This document shows, in pieces, positions 33,990 to 45,200 of a stretch of DNA of 64,000 nt. Every line of letters starts with the position of its first letter. The stretch's first letter is position 1. The notes beneath the pieces are model-generated. The model did no database searches and was not told the DNA's origin. It saw nothing but the letters and a program-made list of their open reading frames with translations. Where the stretch lies: the NCBI RefSeq assembly GCF_030272615.1, contig NC_081405.1, positions 156,505,454 to 156,569,453 on the forward strand. The letters are read 5' to 3'. Source of the DNA: Cryptomeria japonica. Taxonomy: Eukaryota; Streptophyta; Pinopsida; Cupressales; Cupressaceae. The position numbers and the translations under genes were made by a program.

Positions 33990-34921
33990 CCTTGACATTA
34001 GCAAAAAATCTAATACAGTTATCAACACTTGAGGCCCCAGTTGGACTTATTCAATTTTTAATCTCAACGTCAACTTTAGGGCCAACTTGTTCATCAACAT
34101 TACCCTCATTTGCAAAATATCTCTCTCATTACCAACTAACTCTCTCATTTGATGGAGTGCAGGTACCACCAAATAGGTATTTGTCATATGTGTCTTCCTT
34201 GAGTGAGGGAAATGTAGGAATAGTCGATGAAAGTGAGACATGTAGTAGGTCTAAAATAGGGAGATCAACTAGAAGTGAAAAAATTAGAAGAAAATTCAAT
34301 AAATGCATGTAACTTTTCCTTTCTCAAGGGGGGTCATGTTCTTATGATGATGAGACCAAAGGCAACATCGAGGTGCCCTTGAGGTACAAACATCTACAGA
34401 AACAATGGGTACCCAAGGAACTTCCTCCAATAAACACCGATTTTTGTGTTAACGAGAGGATATATCACATTGCACCTTCATAGTTACATGGTTTGGGCCT
34501 ATTTTCAATGGATGGCATAAAGGTCTGTTACAACAAAGTTGCTAAATTAATGGATTATTTTGGAACTTGTTACAATTACAAAAATTGGATGCAGATTGTT
34601 CAATATAAAAAAATTATGCGTAGGTATGCACTGTCTGAAAATTATATACAACAGAAAGATAATGATCAAAGTAAATGAGTGGTTGTATACATTGATGGAA
34701 GGCCAAAAGCAATAGGCAATATTACAGGTTTTATAAATAGTATGCGACTTGGGTCAACTAATAAGCAACCCAATTGCATATTTCAGGTGCGTGAGGGAAA
34801 TTGTGTATTCGTATGTGCGATAAAATCAATAAGTGTAGGGGAAGAGTTGCTAATCAATTACAATTTGAATCGTATAGATATAAACAAAGTTACTAACATG
34901 GGGGTGGTACATACTTTATAA
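33990..34921 (+). pseudogene. Degenerate SET-domain (lysine methyltransferase-like) coding region inside the CACTA element
   Basis: The first part (33992-34312) encodes 106 residues of unknown kind with a basic end. A stop or intron follows, then from about 34330 a frame with LHGLGLFSMDGIKV (SET-I-like start, 34483), LMDYFG, RRYALSENYIQ, IDGRPKAIGNITGFINSM (34689 onward), KQPNCIFQ, and VCAIKSISVGEELLINYN (about 34815). These correspond to the SET landmarks G.GLF, the GN..RFINHS core and GEEL..(D/N)Y. The Arg-Phe-Ile-Asn-His-Ser core is altered (GFINS, no His), and I see no post-SET Cys cluster. Stops at 34482 and 34676 break it; it ends at TAA 34919. SET proteins methylate histone lysines; whether this one ever did cannot be said. 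It lies on the transposase strand, between the two CACTA genes. Confidence 0.6.
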
Positions 34922-35186
34922 CATTTAAACCAAACTCTAATTAATGACTCCAATATACCATCTTATTATTAATTTTTTTTGTTAAGTGTATTGGTTTCAT
35001 TTCGCTAATGTTGACCTGGATCCGTCACATAGCATAGACAGGGATGTAGGTCCCGACACTTCTACTGAGTAGGTAAACCTCATTGTAATTGTACAAATTA
35101 GATAGAAGAAAATTGTTACATTATTATGTTATTTTATTGAGTGTTTTGGAGTAATTTTGATAGTGTTAATAATATTCTTGTCATAG

Positions 35187-35561
35187 ATGGGTGTTCGGGG
35201 AAAGGGAAAGGAACCTCCCTTACATCAGTACCTCAACACAACATTAAGCGATGAGGACTATGCAATTTGCACAAACCCTGTAGAAGTGATAACAATGTCT
35301 ATCACAAAAATTAATAAAGAGATTGTTGCTTTGGTATGCATGACCCCTCAGAATGATGAGATAAAAGATAGGCTAAATCAATTGATGCTAGCAGTAGAAA
35401 ACATGCAAGTAAGAAGTAATGAAAGCTTTAATTATAACAAAAGTTCAATAATGGTTTATATTTTATACTCTTTTATGTCACTAACTAAAATATGTACATG
35501 TTGTTTTTACAAAATTTCATGTGTCATCATCAACCTGGTGGACATGATCAAGGTATTGTAG
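35187..35561 (+). CDS. Hypothetical short reading frame in the CACTA element
   Basis: From ATG 35187 it encodes MGVRGKGKEPPLHQYLNTTL, then a segment (YAICTNPVEVITMSI, IKDRLNQLMLAVENMQ) that looks like real protein with possible coiled coil up to about residue 85. After that the composition becomes hydrophobic and random, so an intron donor near 35410 (ATGCAAGTAAGAAG) is likely. It may be an exon of the second CACTA gene. No family recognised. Confidence 0.35.
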   Translation: MGVRGKGKEPPLHQYLNTTLSDEDYAICTNPVEVITMSITKINKEIVALVCMTPQNDEIKDRLNQLMLAVENMQVRSNESFNYNKSSIMVYILYSFMSLTKICTCCFYKISCVIINLVDMIKVL

Positions 35562-36159
35562 GTAGTGTAGGTGATGATCATGTTCTATACATTAAAACTA
35601 CTCCTTCTTTGGACTTGTGAACTTGCTTTTTCAATGCTAGTGTTATTTACACAGGCCTTTCACTGTCTACACTATTGTTCTCTATTTAGAATGAATGATA
35701 ATAAGTTTTATGTGTATATATGTTTGTAATAATAGTTTATTAAACTATTAATAAAGTATTTAGTTGCACAATTACAAGTTCTCATTTGATCATATCTAAT
35801 CACTTGTATTTTAATTTAGTATTATTTAATTATATTTCAAAGTAGGGACATTACAAAGACCAATAAGAAAACATGAAGTTTGACAACATGAGATAGCACA
35901 TTGAAGCAATCTAAATAAATAGATTCCATGGACTATCTTTTGTAAGGACTATACTAGTTTATCACTTACACTTCCCTCTTGTCACAAATTTCCATACCTT
36001 TGTCTTGCATCAAAACCTACCTTCCTTATTCTCCTTCATACTGTTGTATCATTAAGATTAGCATCGAATAGTTGATAAACATTCATATTTCTTTACAACT
36101 CTTAATAAAGGTTCATCCTTGTTTACAATTCTTGTAGTTTTCATATATTTAATGTATTA
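35562..36159. other. AT-rich stretch, probable intron or spacer in the CACTA element
   Basis: I see no coding similarity or repeat. It lies between the short frame at 35187 and the Transposase_24-like blocks. Confidence 0.4.
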
Positions 36160-37440
36160 TTCTTCAGGTGTTGCCAATGTTCCAGAGGAAAGGCCACCCC
36201 ATTCAAGGTTATCCCCATCTATATTGCTGACTATAATGTTGGCAACAGGTAGCATGTAGATGTCCTCTACTACTAATCATGTTGACCCACTCATTGTTGG
36301 TAGATCCCTCTTTTGCTTTCTCTTTTGTTATGTGTTTATTTCCCTTGAAGTGTTATTTCTTGGGGGCATTTCATAATGGATTCATTTTATGTAGTAGGAG
36401 ATGCACATGAGGATGTGCCAGGGTGAATACTAGTGATAACATACCATCATTTCCTGGATCTTCCCATATTGCTAGTATGAGAATGTTGCAGACCACATTG
36501 GTGGTGAGCGATGAAGAATTGATTCCCTTGAAGATACAGAAGGTTCTAGGTACTTTTAAAAAATTATTATATATAGTGTAATTGTAATTTACTTACTGAT
36601 CACTCATTTTGGACTAATTATCCCATGATTTTTTTGTAGGAAATGATATTTTCTATAAAAATCTTAATGACATTGCATTGCAGATGTTTTGTCCCACCAT
36701 ACGTAAAAGATGGAACATCATATGTGAACTAACCCTAATCCACTATTTTTATTTCACATCATTTCTAGAATAGTTTTCCTTTGATCCATTTCTTGGACTA
36801 TATTAAAGGTATCTTTAGTTCATTTCTAAATCTAATAGGTTTGTTTTTGCTTAAAAGGTGGCATGACCAAGAAAACAGGTTAAAAGATGAACTCAAAAAA
36901 TGTATGGTTGAGTTGTTTAGAAATGACACATTCAACAAAACCAAGCTCCTTGAAAATGATGACACATATCTAAAGTATGTGAGGGACCAATAAAAGATAC
37001 ATTTAGAGAAGAACGTAAAGTACGAATGTCCCCCCATGATTCCAGAGAGGGAGTGGAAGGACCTGATTTTGGATGCCAAGGAGAGAATTGAAAGGAAAAA
37101 AGGAAATACACCAACAGGTGCCAAAAGAAGGTATGGGATACTATTAAGAATGTAATTATGTACTAATTACTCTTTATATTTATATAATCTAATATATTTA
37201 AAAAATTTCATAGATTGAGTGACACATAAAAGGCAACCAAGGCAAGACAAGAAAAGAATGGGCAACACAAACTCGGCTCTGGTGGTTATATGGAACTTAT
37301 CGCATCAAAATATTTATAAATTGCAACCAATTTTTTTTATCAAACAATGCAAGCAAAATTCACGATACCAAGAAAAAATGAAGGGCTTTGAATTCAATAG
37401 AGCAGCCACATAAGATGACAAGAGAATTTCCTACCAGCAA
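36160..37440 (+). pseudogene. Second CACTA reading frame, resembling plant Transposase_24 (Ptta/En/Spm)
   Basis: Plus-strand blocks: VSDEELIPLKIQKVLGNDIF (about 36505), a block ending CPTIRKRWNII (about 36690-36722), KRWHDQENRLKDELKKCM (about 36855), YECPPMIPEREWKDLILDAK (about 37020), then after a probable intron (37130-37212) KATKARQEKNGQHKLGSGGY (about 37230). A Lys-rich helix followed by a W-containing segment and a final HxxGSGGY motif is how Transposase_24 proteins of plant CACTA elements look. Stops and introns separate the blocks. Its role in En/Spm would be DNA binding at the subterminal repeats, by analogy only. Confidence 0.5.
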
Positions 37441-37529
37441 GGCTATACAGTCATGGTTGAATGGCTATGAGAATTGAGTGGGCAAACACAAGATTTTGGT
37501 GCATCTGTCACACAAGTAAATAGGCTAAA

Positions 37530-38340
37530 TGAAAATTGTTTCAAATAGAATACTTTACCAATAATCTAATTGATGTTGAGTTCCAACATAAAGTGACCAT
37601 ATTTGTTTTAAATAAGGAAGCAATGATAACAATACGCGTGGTATTGGAATGTAGCCTACTAATTGTGAAACATGACCTGTACATGAAGGTCCAAATGTGC
37701 ATCCCAGTAGTGGAGGTATTCATTTTCTATTCAAATTTATTTATGTAATTATTAATATAATTAAACATCTTAAATTGTAATTAGTGTAGTAATAATGTAA
37801 CCTTTTTTGTTAATATTTTAGAGCATGTAGTCAGTGTTGACCAAGTGGAGCATGATCTAGGTACACAACATCAGGAACGTTATGTTCCCCAATCGGGTAA
37901 AGAGGGCCACTTTTATTCCTTAAAACAAATTTAATTGCAATTGGTGTTCAACATTAATGTAACCTTTAGTATTTCAACTCTAGAGGATCTAGAGGTTGTT
38001 CAACATGTTGAGATTGAGGCTAGACAAAATGATGTGGAAGATGATGTAGCCCCATCAGGTAAAGAGCGCCACATTTATGTTCTTTAAATTAATGAAATAC
38101 TTGAAATAATAATAAAAAATATTTTGAATTTAACCCATTTCTTTGTTATTGCAGAGGACAGCCCTTCACTCCAGTGTCCTCATCCTCAGTATAGGACTAG
38201 GTATACATCAAGATCACGAGCAGAGGGAAGAACAACTGAAGAGGGGAGAAATGATGAAGAAAATGATGCTCCACTTATTCTTTACATAGCTTCAAAGAAA
38301 TTAAAAAAAATTTATTGTAATCTACCTTATTTGATAGTGA
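37530..38340 (+). pseudogene. 3' exons of the second CACTA gene, with a duplicated exon/intron unit
   Basis: Short coding-like pieces alternate with AT-rich introns: EFQHKVTIFVLNKEAMITI (about 37575); HVVSVDQVEHDLGTQHQERY (about 37825); LEDLEVVQHVEIEARQNDVE (about 37982); and an Arg-rich piece with RYTSRSRAEGRTTEEGR (about 38200). The second and third exons end alike (CCCCAATCGGGTAAAGAG at about 37888, CCCCATCAGGTAAAGAG at about 38050), and the following intron starts match, so one seems to be a duplicate of the other. No family recognised for these tails. Confidence 0.4.
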
Positions 38341-38896
38341 CTCATTTTTATGTGTTAATGAATATAATTATGTGCTAATGAATGGTTATGAATGATATGT
38401 GTTAATGAATATTGATGAATTTTGTGCATTAATGAATGTTAATCAATGTTTTGTGTTAATGAATGTTATGTGATATTAATGAATGAATGTTATATTTTAT
38501 TAATGGTAGAAAGAATGAATGAATGTTAGATGTTAACGGGGACTTTAGAGTGATATTAGGGGGGGGAGGGGCCAAATGAGCTTCCACCTTCATGTGGTTG
38601 GCCCTGTTAAGTAGAGAATATTAAAATATTCTCAAAACAAAGTGAAGCTCAATAAGATAACACAATTTTCAATATTTCATTATGTTGCATAGTTAATCTT
38701 ATTGAAAAATGTATATTGGATCTTATTTGCAGGGTCCAATAGAGCCAATACGAACAACAACACCACAAGTAAGTGGTTTGTTTTTTAAGTTTTTTTTTTC
38801 ATGATAATTTGGGAAGGTTCATCTGCAGTTTTATGTGTAACTGTGAAGGTGAGAAATTTATATTTTATGTGTTCTGACATTTATTTTTTGTTCCAG
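38341..38896. other. Junction region between CACTA and clathrin fragment
   Basis: 38380-38530 consists of ATGTTAATGAATG-like repeats. A short exon-like piece (after TTTGCAG at 38732, to GTAAGT at 38769) encodes about 12 residues and matches neither TNP nor clathrin. The change from transposon to clathrin sequence must lie here, but I see no TIR. Confidence 0.4.
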
Positions 38897-39563
38897 GTGT
38901 ATGAATTGGAAGAGGTCAATGATTACTATCAAAACAGGGATCGCTTTGATGAACTCATATTCATGTTTGTGATGAGAAACATCACTGGAAGGAACTTACA
39001 TATTTATATATTCAAGATGATGAATATGATAATGTTGGCACTACTATCATGAACCATTCTCCAAAGGCATGGGATCATATGAAATTGAAAAATGTTGTAG
39101 TTAAAGTGGTCAATGTTGAATTGTACTACAAAGTTGTATACTTTTATTTGCAAGAACACCTAGATCTTATTAATGACTTCTTGAATGTCCTTTCCCTTAG
39201 GGTAGACCACACATGAGTGGTTGACATCATGCATAAGGTATGGCTCTCAACTCTTTTATTCTATTACTGTTTTTAGGATTATCGTGATGTCTTTCACTTG
39301 GGTATTAAGTTTTTCTAGATGTTCTCTTTAGCAGCTATTTGGTTTGGAAAAATTTCATGAGTATCTTTTATGCTATTGTATTTGTTATCCACGTTGGACA
39401 TCTCCATCTTGTGAAGTCGTACATGGTTGCAGTACAGAGAAACAATATAGCTAATGTTAATGAGGCTTTGAATGAAATTTATGTAGAAGAGGAAGATTAT
39501 GATAGGCTTCGAGAATCTATAGATATGCACGATAACTTTGATCAGATAGGGATTTCTCAAAGG
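38897..39563 (+). pseudogene. Clathrin heavy chain fragment, two exons (broken)
   Basis: After an acceptor TTCCAG (38891-38896), exon 1 encodes [18 protein letters not shown] and then, after a deletion and frame change, [50 protein letters not shown] and VVDIMHK, with donor GTATGG at 39238. About 50 residues of the normal protein are missing between the two parts, and a TGA stands before VVDIMHK. After an intron, exon 2 (about 39392-39563) encodes [34 protein letters not shown] and [12 protein letters not shown], with donor GTGAGA. These are the near-C-terminal clathrin heavy chain repeats (triskelion leg). About two thirds of the protein, the N-terminal side, is absent. Introns are kept, so this is a DNA-level fragment and not a processed copy. 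Confidence 0.88.
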
Positions 39564-39612
39564 GTGAGAGGAACTTCTTTATTGGTTCTTTTATTTAAGT
39601 TAAAGTATTCTT

Positions 39613-40200
39613 GATAGAGTATGTTCCATCGGTATATGTTTCATTGATGATTTCTTTGGGCGTTAGGGTGGCTCAAAGTAACACATACCGATCGCTTTCG
39701 TTATACCAATGTAACTAGCTTCATCTACATGAGTCTTCCCAATAGTGTCTTAGCTCTACTCAATCAATCTTCTCCTTCATGAGGTATTGGGGTAATCCTA
39801 AATGAAACATACTGATAAGAAAATTCTTCTCCATAGAGTATGTTCCATCGGTATATGTTTCATCGATGATTTCTTCGAGCATCGGGGTGGCTCAAAGTAA
39901 CACATACTGATCATTTTGGTTATACCAATACAACCGGCTTCATCGCCATGAGTCTTCTCGATAGTGTCTTCGCTCCACTCAATCAATTTTCTCCTTCATC
40001 GGGTAATGGGGTAATATGAAATGAAACATACCGATAAGAAAAGTCTTCCTGATAGAGTATGTTCCATCGGTATATGTTGCACCGATGATTTCTTTAGGCG
40101 TCGGGGTGGCTCAAAGTAACACATATCGATCTCTTTGGTTATACTGATGGACTCTTCTTTTCACCACTCTTATTAGTATAAGTCTTACTGATACCCTCAT
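39613..40200. repeat. Tandem array of a 219-bp unit (about 2.6 copies)
   Basis: ATAGAGTATGTTCCATCGGT starts at 39614, 39833 and 40052, exactly 219 bases apart. Each copy continues with a GGGTGGCTCAAAGTAACACA block. The third copy departs from the others after about 40150. Units are rich in ATCGGTAT / ATACCGAT pairs. No coding similarity. It sits in what would be a clathrin intron. Confidence 0.88.
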
Positions 40201-40599
40201 CAGCTATCGGGAAGACAATTCTCCATTATTGTCGCTAGTGTTTATTATGTCAATGGGTCATATCGGTATAGTTTTTTTCAATGCATCAATTCTCCTCAAC
40301 TTTTCTCCTTGATCAGTATAACTTTTAATGATGAGTAAAACTCTGGCTTGCTACACTCTCTCATCAGTATATGGTATCCTGATGTAAAATTGGTCTTTGT
40401 TAGTTTAAGTGCCCTCATCGGTATAACATACCGATAATGTGAAATTTCAATCATTTTTAACTCCTTCTTTAAGATACAAAAATTCATAATGGATTTAATA
40501 TAATATGAACAAAAAATCTATTATGCATGGGAGATTTAACCTTTCTGGTAATTACTTGTGCACTTTGACCAATCCCAAGAACTTGTTTGCCAAGCATCC
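40201..40599. other. Unassigned sequence left of the chromovirus
   Basis: The words ATCGGTATA and ATACCGATA go on until about 40440, so it is probably part of the same repeat family as the 219-bp array. 40440-40599 shows nothing recognisable. Confidence 0.4.
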
Positions 40600-42192
40600 T
40601 GATAGGGAGACTCTCACAAAGAAGTGAAATTTGACTCATACTCTAGGAATAGGTCTCATTGTAGGCTTCCTTGTTTGTCCTATTCCCTTATTTCCTTTCT
40701 TGATTCAACACCAACCCCCAAAATCCTTTGGAGAAATCTCTACCAGTGTGTTTGCTCCAGTTACTCAATTAAAGTTAGGACTCACAGGAGTAAGTCTAAC
40801 CAACAACATGTCTAATTATTTATCCTTCACTTGCAAGGGACTAGGAGGAGTCTGTGATGGTTTGTTAACTCCTAACATGTGGTTTTAAATTTTACTCCCC
40901 TTCATTTCTCTATCATTTTCATAGTTTCCTATTTTCAAGGCCTAGTAGCCCTATGAGCCCCTTTTAGCCCTACCTTCACGGTTTTTACTCTTTTGTGCTA
41001 AAAACTTCCAAATGACCCCCTAGAAGATTTTGTGATCTGGATACCCATTTGGACACTCTTTAGCATTTAGGGGATGAGGTGGTCTGATTTGTTTGTATAG
41101 GTACGACCCCCAAAATGGCTCTTTTGAAGGGTTTTAGGCTTAAATTCTCTCACCAATGGGTTTTATAGGTCTCCACACCCTGTCAAACCTCTACACTAAT
41201 ACTAATATTTTTCAAGACAACCATCTTCCTTTCCAATTACTTGGCTCAATCAAATTTGATCACCCCTGCAAGAAATAGTAAAAATAGCAGTCATGTTCCC
41301 TAGATGGGCTATGGTAGAGCTCGCCTAGGACATGATGGTAAAATGATCCCAAGCAAATTATAGGCCACAAAATAGAATATTTTCACTACATATAGACTCC
41401 ATTACTCTAATCCCAAAGGAAATAGAGAAACCACAAAGGGAATTCAAGTTGGAGCTATTTTAGGGCTTTGGCCCCTTACTCAGGCCGAGAGTAGTGTAAG
41501 CAAGAAAGAATTTCTTTACACCAACTAAACCTACACAAAGAGTGAACATAAATACTTTCTAAGCACCACAACAACTCAGACTAAACATCCATGAAGGTAA
41601 AATATGGAAATCAATCCATCTGGTATGGACTACAATAAATAATTTTGCAAATTTATCGAAGAAATCAGGAAATTGGCTCAAGTTGCTATTCCAAATTCAA
41701 TCTTTGGATCTTATGACTCTTCTACAACATTTTGAGAGGCCTTATATAAACATAATAAACCAAGACCAACCACCAATTGGTCCAATAACTATGGATTTGA
41801 TCATTTTTCAAAAATTGCTCACATGGTTGTAAAATGTTATCAAGCAAACATGACAACTTTTCCTCCACAATGCATTTTTACAATTTTGTTATATTTTCAC
41901 ACTCTTGACCCCCTAGGATGGTTTCCTAATATCAAATAAAAATTTCCAAAATCCTTATGAGGCCTTACAAGGAGTTTTACATAATTTTTCTATATGATGC
42001 CATTTTAGGCTTACAAAGGCACATAGGCCAAAACTGAGTAAACAAGCTAAGAATAAAGACAATCAAACTACAAACAACTACAAAACACACTTTTGGACTC
42101 TTCAATAGTCCTTTATTCAATCACTGACCCTAGGAGGATCATCCACTCCAAAATTTGAAAGTTCATCAAGAAACCTAGGTGCTCCTGCCTCA
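40600..42192 (-). repeat. 3' LTR of the chromovirus (1593 bp)
   Basis: On the plus strand it begins TGATAGGGAGACTCTCAC and ends GGTGCTCCTGCCTCA. It is collinear with 46872-48465. Short reading frames inside (for example near 40630-40890) recur in the partner and look fortuitous. Confidence 0.92.
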
Positions 42193-42204
42193 TACTCCCG
42201 CAAT
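42193..42204 (-). other. Polypurine tract of the chromovirus
   Basis: The minus strand reads ATTGCGGGAGTA directly before the LTR terminus TGAGGCAGG. Confidence 0.7.
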
Positions 42205-42214
42205 GAGAAAGAAG

Positions 42215-45200
42215 TCAAGTAACTCCTTGAGGAAAGAAAGAGAGGTCAATTCCAACCTTTGGAAAGTCTTCTTTAGGTACCCAAGTGGCCTCAAATTCTA
42301 GAAGATACTGCCATTTAACCAAATGCTCCATGTAGGTGGTGTGCCTAGTCTTTTTGATAATTATGGAGTCCAACACCTTCTCCACTTGCAGCATGGTTAG
42401 AAGTGGCAAAGGTAGGTCTGAAAGTGATTGAGAGACATCTAAAAATCCATTGTATTCCTCTAGATGTGTGACTTTGTACTACACCAAGTCTGCAACATTG
42501 AAAATAGGAGACAAAGCTATGTCCCCAGGTAGATCAATTTTGTAAGCATTTTGTCCATATTTGGCCAAGACCTTACAAGGTCCAATCCTTCTCATTTGAA
42601 GTTTGTTGGGTACACCTTTTTGAAGCCTTAATTTTTTCAAGTGGTCCATTACCAAGTTACCAACAACAAATTGTACTTTCTTCCACTTTTCATCCACTTT
42701 GTCCTTGATTCTTTGAGAGTTTTATTGTAAAGCCTACCTAACTTTCTCATGAATCTCCTTCATGGACTGATCCATATCAACAACATGTCCACTCCTCTTC
42801 TCCATACTTCCAAGGTCTTTAAGCTCCAACACACCTCTTGGATGAATCCCATAAACTATCTCAAAAGGACTCTTACCGGTTGATCTATTCACACTATCAT
42901 TATAAAAAATTTGGCTTGATGGATGATTTGATCCCATGCTTGTCCATACTTCTTTATCAAACATATGAGAAGGCTCTCAAGTGTCCTATTTACCACCTCT
43001 ATTTGGCCATCCATTTGGGGATGGTATGCTGAGCTAAAAGACAAGTTAGTACCCAATCTCTGCCACAAAGTTTTCAAAAAATGATCAATGAATTTGGTAT
43101 CTCTATCTGACACTGTGTTGAATGGAAAACCATGAATCCTAATGACTTCTTTGAAAAACAAATGAGAAATATGGTTAGCATCATGAGTCACCTTACATGG
43201 AATAAAATAGGCCATTTTACTAAATCTATCTACTACAACATAGATGCTATCAAATCCAATTTTTGTCTTGGGTAGACCAACAATAAAATCCATACTTACA
43301 CACTCCCATGGCCGGTTTGGGATAGGTAATGGCTGATAGAGTCCAACATTAGAAGAGATTCCTTTTTCTTTTTGACAAAGAACACATTGTTCAACATACT
43401 TTATAATATCCTTTATCATCTTTGGCCAATAATAGAATCTTTGAACAAGTTCCAAGGTTTTATTCAACCCAAAATGACCACTTAAGAAACCATTGTGCTT
43501 CTCTTGCATCAATTTCTCTCTCATGGACCCTCTTGGCACACAAAGTTGTCCTCCTTTTAAACAAAAGACCACTTTGCAAAGTAAAATCTGCATATTCACT
43601 ATGAAAATGATTCCTAAACTCTTGGCAAACCTTGTAGATGTTAGCAAAATCTTCATCATCTTGGTATAGGCCTTTGAAACTATCAACCCCAATGCTCTTG
43701 AGATATACTTCTTGAACTATTAGTAACGTTCTACTTAATGCATCAAAAACCTTATTACATTGACCTTTCTTATGCTTAATGGTAAAATTATAAGATTGCA
43801 AGTACTCTACCCATTTGATATGCCTATGATTCAACTTTTCTTGGGAGTTGAGGAAACTAAGAGCTTGGTTATCAGTATAAACCACAAAATATTTAGGCAT
43901 TAAGTAATGCCTTCATTTTCTAAGTGATTGAACAAGTGCATATAATTCCAAATCATAAGAAGAATACCTTTTCTTGGCTTCATTGAGTTTTTCACTGAAA
44001 AATGAAACCGGTCTTTTATCTTGGCTTAGAACTGCTCCAATGGCTATGTTGCTTGCATCACATTCAATGGTGAAGAGTTTGTCAAAGCTTGGAAGAATAG
44101 GGAAAGGTTGAGTATCCACCTTTGTCTTCAAGAGTTCAAATCCTTTATGTGCCTCTTTTTTCCATTGAAACTTAATCTTTACACCTCCTTTGATTGTATC
44201 AATCATAAATGCACATATCTCACTGAACCCTCTGATGAACTTCCTGTAAAATTGAGCCAAACCATGAAAACTCCTCACTTTACTTGTTGTTTTAGGTGTA
44301 GGTCAACTGATTATTTTTTCCTCCTTTGAGGTATCCATCTTCAAATCACCACTTGAGATTACAAACCCAAGATATACCAACTCCTATTTCATGAACTCAC
44401 ATTTCTCTAAATTGATAGTTAGTTTCTCATCACATAATTGCTTTCAATACAATCTCTATATGCCTAAGATGTTCTTCTTTAAATTTACTAAAATCAAGAT
44501 GTCATCTAGATAAACAACAACAAATTTACCAATGTAATCTTTGAGAACTTCTTTCATGAGTCTCATGAATGTGCTATTGGGCATTTGTGAGTCCAAATGG
44601 CATAACAAGCCATTCATAAAGACCTTTTGTGGTTTTGAATGTTGTCTTCCACTCATCTCCCTCCTTGATTCTGATTTGGTGGTAGCCACTCTTGAGGTCT
44701 ATCTTGGTGAAATACTTAGCACCTCCTAAACAATCCATCAAATCTTCAATTATTGGAATAGGAAATCTATATCTAATTGTAATCTGGTTAATGGCTCTTG
44801 AATCAGTACAAATTCTCCAAGTACCTCCCTTCTTAGGTTGCAAAATGGTGGGAATTGCACATGGGATGATGCTCTTTCTTATCAGACCATTATCCAAAAG
44901 TTCTTGGATTTTCTTCGCCACTTCTTTATTCTGCTCTAATGTCATTTTTTAGGCTGCTTTATTAGGCAATGAGGCTCTAGGTATAAAGTCAATCTAATGA
45001 CTTATGGCTCATTGAGGAGGCAAATTAGTAGGTGTTCCATCAATTATGATCTCCTTAAACTGATTGAGTATTTTCTGTACTTCATCAGGAATACAAACTT
45101 TCTTGTCCTTATTTTCCTCTTTTGGTTTCACAACAAGTGCAAACCCCACTCCTTCTCCTTCTTTGAGAGTGTTTATGAACTCCATCTCACCAACTAATAG

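Larger units (their letters stand above)
1335..38340 (+). mobile_element. Degenerate CACTA (En/Spm) DNA transposon, split by nested retrotransposons
   Basis: Plus-strand coding remnants at 1335-6138 and 32786-33434 together cover a TNP2-type transposase in correct order. They are followed by a SET-like region (33990-34921) and by a second reading frame resembling the plant Transposase_24 group (about 36160-37440). Removing the Tat Gypsy (6139-32785) and the solo LTR (1805-2970) leaves roughly 9 kb, a normal size for an autonomous CACTA. I could not find the CACTA terminal inverted repeats or a 3-bp TSD, so both limits given are those of recognisable coding matter. The element is inactive: stops, frameshifts and insertions are frequent. 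The right edge could extend past 38340, which would make the clathrin fragment a captured passenger. Confidence 0.7.

Noticed and set aside
34483-34921. SET-like frame as an intact methyltransferase gene
   Set aside because: Stops at 34482 and 34676, altered NHS core and no post-SET cysteines; kept as a pseudogene only.
39614-40200. 219-bp repeats as part of the chromovirus
   Set aside because: They lie outside the LTR edge at 40600 and have no match within the element.
40631-40888. Conserved hydrophobic frame MTHTLGIGLIVGFL in the chromovirus LTR
   Set aside because: It is present in both LTRs because they are copies of one another; it gives no evidence of selection.
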